Shown: piece after piece, positions 9,383-14,532 of the stretch | How positions within the stretch are numbered: position 1 is the stretch's first letter | Layout of the letters: the number at the start of each line of letters is the position of its first letter | NCBI GenBank assembly: GCA_018398765.1 | Contig: JAHBMJ010002588.1 | Span: 1 to 17,758, forward strand | DNA: 17,758 nt | DNA from: Chromera velia | Taxonomy: Eukaryota > Sar > Chromeraceae | Reading direction: 5' to 3' | Program-made: the position numbers and the translations under genes | The notes under the pieces: model-generated | What the model was told of the DNA's origin: nothing | Databases searched by the model: none | The model's input: the letters and a program-made list of their open reading frames with translations, nothing else

Positions 9383-10540
9383 TGTGTGCCAACCTTCATC
9401 GGTCAATCGCATGAGCTGATGGAATTGAATGAAATGCCTGTATGCATGCAGGCCTCGTATGGGGAGACGACACTCTCACGGCGTGTCTTCTGTCGAGTGT
9501 TGCGAAGGGTTCTGGACCACCTGATGGTGAGACTCTCTCATGAAGCATGGTCATCATACAGTACTTAATTTGCTCTCTGTCTGTATGTATGTTTGTCTGT
9601 CTTTCTGTCTGTATGTCTGTCTGTCAGTCTGTCTGTTTGTCTGTCTTTCTGTCTGTATGTCTGTTTGATAATGTTGCACTCGGCGTGACTCGAACTATCG
9701 AAGCATCTTTGATTGGTTCTCCATTTCCTTCCCCCGATGTAACGTCTCCTCTCTTGCCCCTCAAACTCTGCGGATCGACGTTTTTCTTCTTGCGCACCTT
9801 CACAAAAACAGAAAGAAAGAAACAAACAGCTCATTGCGCAATGAAATGCCAATAAATAAAATCAATAAATGCATGAGCGAAGGTTTCGTGAAGTCATCCG
9901 GTCTCACTCTCCTTTCTTGCTTGCCGTGTCTGGTATGTGCATTTCAACGAGAATCTTTTTGCGAACGTTCCCAGCTAGAGAAACCAAATAACTTTATTCT
10001 AATGTTGTTAATAATTAAGTTCGTTGCGTGTACGCGCAGGATACTGTCGACCGCAAGCGGGAGGTTGTGCGTGGCCGCTGTCCCCGCCTCTGCGTGGAGA
10101 CCCATGTTGTGCACGGACTCCTGAAAAGACTCCAAGAAGAAAAAGACAGGGAAGGGAAAGCCAAACACTCTACTGGCAACGCCACTGCGTCCCTGTCCCC
10201 AACATGTCGTTGCCTGGCTCCAGAGGCTCCTGTCCTGGAAGAAGAAGAGGAGATGGTTGCACGCCGAAGACAGGAGAGAAGGGACGAGATGGCAAAAAAA
10301 GAAAAAGAGAAAGGAAAACTGCATTCACCAAACGACGGAGAGGAACAAAAGAAGGACTCATCAGACCACATACAGAGAGAGGAGCTGGAAGAGGAAGACG
10401 CGTGTTTTTGTGGGTGTTCGATGCAAATTCCAGAGACGCACATCTTGACCCAGGTGGAGCGAAACCGGGCAGAAAGGGGTTTCCTCTCCACTCTTTTTGG
10501 AGGCAAAAGAGGCAGAGGAGGTGGGAGATCAATTATTTGA
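4358..10540 (+). CDS. gene B: large multi-exon membrane-anchored protein, about 1,045 aa, unknown family
   Basis: The model has exons 4358-4580, 4747-5639, 6223-6363, 6730-7062, 7155-7171, 7347-7380, 7490-7732, 8365-8979, 9148-9216, 9452-9526 and 10040-10540; all phases are consistent. Residues ~21-48 form a hydrophobic anchor or signal. A run of serines (~161-180) and acidic, Ser-rich sequence follow. A second membrane helix is built across the exon 2/3 junction (PLLM then LGVALLSLFAIVIS), followed by basic residues. The rest is mostly charged and helical: an ordered block of about 111 aa in exon 4, coiled-coil-like ERERE stretches in exons 7, 8 and 11, and a hydrophobic patch across exons 8/9. 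It ends RGGGRSII at TGA 10538-10540. I recognise no domain and propose no function. The exon 5-7 region is the least certain part. Confidence 0.6.
4747..5639 (+). CDS. gene B exon 2 (Ser-rich), possibly split by an 84-nt intron
   Basis: Acceptor TGCCAG|AT matches the phase-1 donor of exon 1 and rebuilds an Asp codon. The donor is CTCATG|GTCGGT, phase 0. It encodes a poly-Ser tract from TCC/TCT codons near 5007-5056 and a long acidic/Ser-rich region. The segment 4770-4853 (GTATTG to CTGCAG) could be a phase-0 intron of 84 nt. Because it is a multiple of three and has no stop, both readings stay open. Confidence 0.65.
5640..6222 (+). other. gene B intron 2 (583 nt)
   Basis: The intron runs from GTCGGT to TGCATGCAG. 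The first 100 nt are pyrimidine simple repeats (TCTG, TTTC and ATCT units, 5652-5740). The end carries a 24-nt duplicate of the exon 3 boundary (6117-6140). I see no coding segment in the middle. Confidence 0.6.
6117..6240 (+). repeat. 24-nt direct repeat spanning a 3' splice site, offset 100 bp
   Basis: Positions 6117-6140 and 6217-6240 are identical except at 6137/6237 (C versus T). Each copy contains ATGCAG followed by CTTGGCGTCGCACT, that is, an AG acceptor plus the first bases of exon 3. Only the second copy continues into the open membrane-helix frame. Confidence 0.85.
6223..6363 (+). CDS. gene B exon 3 (membrane helix, 47 codons)
   Basis: Acceptor ATGCATGCAG|CTTGGC, donor GTCAAG|GTCGGA, phase 0 at both ends. 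It reads LGVALLSLFAIVISQACMRA followed by YKKVQLKRLK. This is a single transmembrane helix with a basic stop-transfer flank, so the C-terminal bulk is probably cytosolic (positive-inside rule). Confidence 0.7.
6364..6729 (+). other. gene B intron 3 with GA and GGAA microsatellites
   Basis: The intron runs from GTCGGA to TTGGCAG. A (GA)n run at 6460-6493 is followed by (GGAA)n to about 6530. The rest has no supported feature. Confidence 0.6.
6460..6530. repeat. (GA)n(GGAA)n microsatellite
   Basis: About 34 nt of GA dinucleotides pass directly into GGAA tetranucleotides. The tract is purine-only on the plus strand and intronic. Confidence 0.9.
6730..7062 (+). CDS. gene B exon 4 (111 codons, ordered domain)
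   Basis: Acceptor ATTGGCAG|ATCTTG, donor GCAAAC|GTCTGT, phase 0 at both ends. This is the least repetitive part of the protein: ILRNVPLEELVLGLASATIP, later a Cys-containing loop (GSGFCGRRN) and a helical end (TSELTAITELLQYAN). It is the best segment for a structure or profile search. Confidence 0.7.
7155..7171 (+). CDS. gene B exon 5 (17-nt microexon)
   Basis: Acceptor CGTTGCAG|TACTTG follows a pyrimidine tract. The donor GGA|GTATGC leaves phase 2. It encodes YLLHA plus two bases. Joined to its neighbours it continues a helix (LLQYAN-YLLHAE-PIDSTE). If this exon is wrong, the boundary between exons 4 and 7 changes. Confidence 0.45.
7172..7346 (+). other. gene B intron 5 with (CAGA)n
   Basis: The intron runs from GTATGC to AGGCAG. 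Most of the 175 nt is CAGA/GACA repeat. The acceptor is itself embedded in the degenerate end of the repeat. Confidence 0.5.
7257..7328. repeat. (CAGA)n microsatellite
   Basis: About 72 nt of near-perfect tetranucleotide with a few substitutions (GAGA, CGGA, CAAA). It is the reverse complement of the tract at 9575-9665 in intron 10. Confidence 0.9.
7347..7380 (+). CDS. gene B exon 6 (tentative)
   Basis: Entry is phase 2 after GGCAG at 7346, rebuilding a Glu codon. The exon reads PIDSTERQRTA. The donor GCT|GTCGAC is phase 0 and matches exon 7. The same frame stays open to about 7573 and looks coding (RAQLLTGMEEGKLYELQRFI), but it is out of register with exon 7. So either 7381-7489 is a 109-nt intron or the assembly carries a frameshift. 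Confidence 0.4.
7490..7732 (+). CDS. gene B exon 7 (coiled-coil-like)
   Basis: Acceptor TGTATGCATGCAG|ACTTGG, donor CTCGGG|GTCAGT, phase 0 at both ends. It encodes TWYRQEREVDRERELQ... then LGKAFNQCGAAVDKFRAALD and ...EATEKHLG, strongly helical and charged. Its acceptor block is identical over 13 nt to that of exon 10. Confidence 0.65.
7733..8364 (+). other. gene B intron 7 (632 nt)
   Basis: The intron runs from GTCAGT to TTTTTGCAG. The second half is very pyrimidine-rich on the sense strand. Several open frames overlap here but all are Ser/Phe/Leu low-complexity. I see no convincing extra exon, and none is needed for phase. Confidence 0.5.
8365..8979 (+). CDS. gene B exon 8 (205 codons)
   Basis: Acceptor GTTTTTGCAG|CCCTCA and donor GTGAAG|GTGAGT are both strong, with phase 0 at both ends. 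A Lys/Glu/Arg-rich block (KRKREERKDRSAKEKERERE) is followed by a Ser/Thr-rich linker. A more ordered end follows (FDAKQLVYRGMRGDERVALT), closing with NLWIILSLVLAEVK, a hydrophobic helix that continues into exon 9. Confidence 0.75.
9148..9216 (+). CDS. gene B exon 9
   Basis: Acceptor TTTTTTCAG|CTGGTT. It encodes LVSLRWIFFEDKSTVWAKRA and then F or FVC. The donor is ambiguous: GT occurs at 9211, 9213, 9215 and 9217 in GTGTGTGTATGC. Only 9211 and 9217 keep phase 0, giving 21 or 23 codons; I prefer GTATGC at 9217. Confidence 0.6.
9323..9389. repeat. 67-nt alternating purine-pyrimidine tract (GT)n(GC)n(GT)n
   Basis: Strict alternation runs through TG dinucleotides, a CG-only centre near 9336-9348, and TG again. 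It lies in intron 9 (9217-9451). Such sequence is the classic Z-DNA-forming type. Confidence 0.85.
9452..9526 (+). CDS. gene B exon 10 (25 codons)
   Basis: Acceptor TGTATGCATGCAG|GCCTCG, donor CTGATG|GTGAGA, phase 0 at both ends. It encodes ASYGETTLSRRVFCRVLRRV then LDHLM, an amphipathic basic helix that flows into exon 11 (DTVDRKREVV). Confidence 0.7.
9527..10039 (+). other. gene B intron 10 with (TCTG)n
   Basis: The intron runs from GTGAGA to GCGCAG, 513 nt. A TCTG/TGTC microsatellite occupies 9575-9665. The 3' half is more AT-rich and contains no supported exon. Confidence 0.6.
9575..9665. repeat. (TCTG)n microsatellite
   Basis: About 91 nt of TCTG units with TATG, TTTG and CAGT variants. 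It is complementary to the intron 5 tract at 7257-7328 in the same transcript. Confidence 0.9.
10040..10540 (+). CDS. gene B exon 11 (terminal)
   Basis: Acceptor TACGCGCAG|GATACT, phase 0, stop TGA at 10538-10540. It encodes 166 residues: DTVDRKREVVRGRCPRLCVE, a helical piece, a Glu/Lys/Arg-rich coiled-coil-like block around ARRRQERRDEMAKKEKEKGK, a Cys-containing patch (CFCGCS), and a Gly/Arg-rich C-terminus. Two other frames are also open here but show no better protein character. Confidence 0.65.
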   Translation, partial: DTVDRKREVVRGRCPRLCVETHVVHGLLKRLQEEKDREGKAKHSTGNATASLSPTCRCLAPEAPVLEEEEEMVARRRQERRDEMAKKEKEKGKLHSPNDGEEQKKDSSDHIQREELEEEDACFCGCSMQIPETHILTQVERNRAERGFLSTLFGGKRGRGGGRSII

Positions 10541-11120
10541 AGGAAAGCAGGAATGAAAAACTCGAGGCAGGCATACAGGATCGCTCATATTTTCGCAGTC
10601 GATCCCTTGATCAGCTGGAAGAGAGAGGTGGTGAAGTTGACTTGCAGATGCTGAAATGGATCGATGTGACGATTCTCTTTCCACTGGCAGTGCCTGCGCC
10701 TTGAACTGCAGCCCATTTGCTCATTCACGAACATACGCATACTTACATTGCTCCCTCACCAGAGACTTCCGAGTCAAACGCACTGCCAGGAAGAAACGCC
10801 TTCTGATTTAATTCAACCGCTGACGAAGGTCTATCTGAGAATAATGGTAATCAATCTAGTTATCAATGCGCTGGCAACTGAAGACCGATACACCGTTCAT
10901 TTGGCAACTCGATCGCGGCGATGGTGTATTTTTTAAACCAAATGGTAGTAGCCCAATCTAAGCAATCTTCAAGTTTGTTTCATCTTTAATTCAATTATCC
11001 TAGTAATGATCTTCGCTTATATGCGCACAGATACGTACTAAAAAATGTTAGTCGAAGATGGTCCTTAGATGATGAAACTTGAATACTATGAAATCAGTTT
11101 CTTAAAGATAATAGCTATAT
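10541..11120. other. 3' flank of gene B, becoming AT-rich
   Basis: No gene is supported. The first ~150 nt are probably 3' UTR. From about 10920 the sequence is AT-rich, and this continues up to the retroelement. The short open frames have no family resemblance. Confidence 0.5.
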
Positions 11121-11381
11121 ATTCTGGCAAAGTTGTTCGCGTTGTTGATGGATGGTCGGTTAAGGGAGATAATGAATATAGATGAACGACAGGTAGGTTT
11201 CAGGAAGGGGGTCGGTACAAGGGAAGCGATAGCTGCTCTTCATGCTTTCACAGCTTCAGCAAAGAAGAGACACAGACCCCTCCTTGCAGCGTTTGTTGAC
11301 TTCAGCAAGGCATTTGACCGAGTACCCAGAAAGAAAATGATTGCCAGACTTAGAGAGGAAGGAGTTAGCGATGAAACGTAA
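11121..11381 (+). pseudogene. reverse transcriptase fragment, N-terminal fingers/palm
   Basis: The frame reads NIDERQVGFRKGVGTREAIA, then FVDFSKAFDRV at 11292-11324, the RT block with the first catalytic Asp (FVDFSKAFD). It stops at TAA about 11379, just after REEGVSDE. The glycine-lysine preceding LFALL appears one base out of frame, hinting at another small indel. Confidence 0.85.
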
Positions 11382-11618
11382 TCATAGCTAGCACGAGGCT
11401 CAGATAACAGATAGAAGGTCTGTTCCTAGAAGCGTTCCCTAGAAGTCCTACTTCAAAGTCCGGTTCTCCTGATAATCAATCTGAATGCCATGAACACATG
11501 CCATCCTGAAGCTATATCGATTGGAGTGGCTACAGGTGCGCACGCTTCCGCTCGGTCATGCGTTCTCTCAACGCCAATGCTTAGAGGCGGCGCGGCTACG
11601 AGCATTCACGTCACAAGG
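11382..11618 (+). other. about 237-nt insertion inside the RT domain
   Basis: RT homology breaks at 11381 and resumes at about 11619 (EKDVCMIHSMY), where family members normally have only a few residues between these blocks. The inserted DNA shows no RT character. It starts GTAATC and ends CACAAG, so it has intron-like termini, but no branch site or pyrimidine tract persuades me. It contains a small direct repeat (TTCCTAGAAG / TTCCCTAGAAG). Confidence 0.55.
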
Positions 11619-12316
11619 GAGAAGGACGTGTGCATGATTCATTCCATGTATATGAATATGTGGGGAAGGGTAGATGGGTCGGATTGGGTCTTTCCCGAAA
11701 GTGCAGGGGTAAAACAGGGAGATCCACTTTCTCCTCTTCTTTTTCTTTTGTTTATTAATAATATTCATTCTGCTTTGAGTGTTGAAGGGAGGAAAGCTGT
11801 TAATGGCTTGGATGGGGAATCAGATACGGATGAAAGACAGAGGGGGGGAAAATGCGGACAGAGGAGGGAGGAGAGTGAAACAACGGAGCAGCGACCCCGT
11901 ATCCCTGAGGAGATAAGATTGGCAGACTTACTGCTTGAGAGCATAGGTTACGCAGACGATCTTATTATTTTTGTTCACTCTTCTTCTGACCTGCAGTGGT
12001 GTTTGGATCGTTTGGCCTCTTATTGTCAGGAACATGGGCCTGGTTGAAAGTGAATTTAAAGAAAACAAAAGTTCTTGCACTCTCAGGCTCAAGGAGGGAA
12101 ATAGAAGGGGAAGTGACTTTTGAAGGGAAGACAGTTGAACGTGTAAAGAGCTATAAATACCTTGGGTGTCATGTGTTTGAGGGAGGGGACCCAAGAAAGT
12201 CAGTCAGGGACCGACTTGAAAGTGCTGAACGCTGTTTGGGGGCAGTGATGGGCACTTGTTCATCCTTAGGTCCTTTGCCCTCCCGATGCAAAGTTCGTTT
12301 ACTGCAGGCGCTCTGA
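11619..12316 (+). pseudogene. reverse transcriptase fragment, catalytic palm and thumb
   Basis: The frame carries GVKQGDPLSPLLF at 11706-11744 and the catalytic YADDL at 11949-11963 (the second and third metal-binding Asp). Near 12035-12050 the frame shifts: CQEHG ends in one frame, and VNLKKTKVLALSG plus KSYKYLGCHV continue in another. TGA at 12314-12316 interrupts a third piece (LLQAL then ETVATYSLEALP). Between palm and YADD there is a charged insertion of about 45 residues. Confidence 0.85.
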
Positions 12317-13293
12317 GAGACGGTGGCAACGTACTCACTGGAAGCCTTGCCGGTAAGTCAGAGAGATATCGTTGCACTTAATGCATTGTAGCTTCGATTT
12401 GTGCATTGGACATTCCGTTTGCCCTATAACTCTTTCAAGGTGTAACTTTGGTTTCGGTTGGTATGCGTCTCATGAGAGAGATCCTTTCTTGTCGGTTAGG
12501 AGGTTTCATAGAAAGCATAAAAAGAACAGAAAGGGAGGTTCCTTGGGCAGTCTGAGATGCATGGCACAGATCGCTAACCCCAGTATGGGCTAATTCAGCC
12601 AGTAGCATGCTTCAGACAATCGTACCAGATCTTTTAAGAAAAGAAAGCCAGAGAGGGAGAAACAGAACGAATAAATGGACACTCAGGCAGAAAGCAAGGG
12701 AAAGGGAAGCCTCAGAATGGTTGTCGGAATGGTTGACTTCAAGACCCGTCGGCGAGCATAGGCTCACCTATTCATGTGACATCTATCCATGCAACACCCG
12801 ACTAAGTAATTTTCAGATAGAGAACCGATCGTACCAGCGTCTGGCCATGTTGCTTTTAGGGGGGAGGGTTAGAAGGGGGTAGCGTTATGCAGTTCAATTG
12901 CATACTCTGCCTCGCTCTCTCCTGTCTGGTAGTTCTCTTTTCACTTCTCTCCTTCGAGCATGTGCTGGTGAGGGAAAGAGATACGGTGGATCCTACGAAA
13001 AACACTGTATTCACTGTCCTGCAGTCGAAGGCAAAAAGGTGATCGACAATGCGGTGCATCGATTGTCTGTGTGCGTGCAAACAGAGCAGCTTAGATCCAA
13101 ACTTCACTCGCTGGCAGAGAGAGTCAAAGAGAGAACAGGAATCAGTGAAAGGGTCTGCAGAGCAAGATGGACTGCTGCAGCTGGGGGAAGAGGTATCGGG
13201 GAAGAAGAGACATATGTAAGAGAGCTCGTTTCATTTATTGTGGACCAGGAGCCGAAGAAGGCAAGTGCACTGATCGAAGCTTGTCTGAAATGA
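12317..13293 (+). pseudogene. retroelement C-terminal region with CCHC motif
   Basis: The region is broken into three frames. The last (12898-13293) carries C-X2-C-X13-H-X4-C at 13006-13074, the C-terminal zinc-binding type common in non-LTR ORF2 proteins, and ends ...ALIEACLK before TGA. The middle piece (12607-12882) is Arg/Glu-rich, as in the RT-to-zinc linker. Confidence 0.65.
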
Positions 13294-13474
13294 GTGCGTG
13301 CACGTCTTGTGTGGTTGTTCAGCCTTTAGCTTCAGCCCAGGCTGCGGAGGGTCGTGGTTGTTCATATTCATGCGGAAGCAGGCTAAGCTGCGGCGGTTTG
13401 CTCCTTTTGTTTACAACTGCACGCATGGGTTGCCATTTGTCTCTGGTTTCAGAGACTCTAGGCTTAACTACAAT

Positions 13475-13506
<32 letters not shown>
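13475..13506 (+). repeat. (TAAG)8 retroelement 3' tail
   Basis: Eight perfect TAAG units follow the element's 3' region and abut TATATATA sequence. Short tandem tails like this mark the 3' end of several non-LTR clades, so they fix orientation and the right boundary. Confidence 0.85.
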
Positions 13507-13508
<2 letters not shown>

Positions 13509-14134
13509 TATATAGTCTAGTATATACTATATATAGTATAACATTTTAAAAGAAATACAAATTATTTTGATGTAGTACTATTAATAGTACCATGAAGAAT
13601 TCATGCCAGCTGTACGGGTTATAGATTTATTCCATAGAATTTCGATGCCAGTATTATTTTTGATAGTAATAACTTGAAGTTTAAAAAAAGAACTGGCAGA
13701 AGTACATCAGACTCTAGATCTTATTTCTTTTTGAGCAAGAAACAGTTTTAGAGTAGACAATTATATGCATCACTATGCCGCTACATTGCCGCACTTTAGG
13801 CTATACTTAGAACCACATTGTTATACAGATTTATATTTTATAACTTGAATCACTCTGAAATTTACTGTATATGCTTTTTCACTGGCAGTGAGGATAAGCG
13901 GCATCATAAGCCTATCATGCTGCCTTAGTATGTATACACATACCAAACCAGACCACTGATCGATCAAGATCAGGACCATCAGTGGCCTCATCACGTCGAC
14001 ATACTATACTAGATACTATATAATGGTTCAAATTAATTGTTCATGCAATCTTTACGCATTGCAGAAACTGTACTAGTATGGTATTTAGTATGACATTGAC
14101 ATCAATAGTAAAACTTCTTTTCATTCGGTCCGAC
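13507..14134. other. AT-rich intergenic DNA
   Basis: Strongly AT-rich, opening with self-complementary TATA/CTAGTATA words (13507-13545). No coding potential on either strand. It resembles in composition the blocks at 450-960 and 10920-11110. It contains the hairpin at 13953-13985. Confidence 0.6.
13953..13985. repeat. 8-bp stem hairpin
   Basis: CCACTGAT (13953-13960) pairs with ATCAGTGG (13978-13985) around a 17-nt loop that itself holds two GATC words. Function unknown; it could be the remnant of a small inverted-repeat element. Confidence 0.5.
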
Positions 14135-14532
14135 TCACACGGTTGCACCGTCCGAGTCTAGGTCTGAGTGCCAGTTCGAGTCCAACTGCAATGAAAAATC
14201 GGGAGTGACCGGCCCTGGGGACTCACAAAGTTGCATGTGAACATGCCACACACCCCCCAGTGACCACACCACACACTGCATGACTCCGGCACGATCCTCT
14301 CCTACAGACACACGACCATTCAAATTTAAAAAGACTAGCAAAAAGACAGGAGAAAGGGACTCCAGGTAGGATGCAGCCGTCCTTTTCCTCCTCCATGTGA
14401 CCCATGCATAATTTTGAGTTTTAGAAAGAGAAAAGGGAGGAAAGAGGGAATGAAGGAAGAAGGGAGGAGGGAAACATTCGTTCAAGTTGTCGGGCTCATT
14501 TTGATTCCAGTTGTTTGGCCCGGTGATGTCTG
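14135..14532 (-). other. gene C 3' flank with a possible extra terminal exon
   Basis: This stretch is downstream of the gene C stop and is probably 3' UTR. On the minus strand an acceptor-like TTTTTCATTGCAG ends at 14186 and is followed by LDSNWHSDLDSDGATV and TGA at 14135. That would fit a short acidic last exon, but I find no convincing in-phase donor in gene C (CTT|GTCTTC is the only phase-0 option near its end). Confidence 0.3.

Larger units (their letters stand above)
11121..13506 (+). mobile_element. degenerate 5'-truncated non-LTR retrotransposon
   Basis: Three things identify it: reverse-transcriptase blocks, a downstream C-terminal CX2CX13HX4C motif, and a terminal (TAAG)8 tail with no LTRs. 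The left edge is set where protein similarity begins (LFALLMDGRLRE...). The N-terminal endonuclease region is missing, as expected from 5' truncation during target-primed reverse transcription. Clade cannot be fixed by eye: the RT style and short tandem tail fit several apurinic-endonuclease-type clades. Multiple stops and frame changes make it inactive. I see no clear target-site duplication. Confidence 0.8.

Noticed and set aside
9112-9414. Plus-strand frame through the GT/GC tract
   Set aside because: Beyond about 9216 it is Val-Cys repeat translated from the microsatellite; the tract is intronic.
10015-10704. Long frames on both strands over gene B exon 11
   Set aside because: One has no credible acceptor in phase and the other is antisense. 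Only the frame ending at 10540 joins exon 10 in phase and continues its helix.
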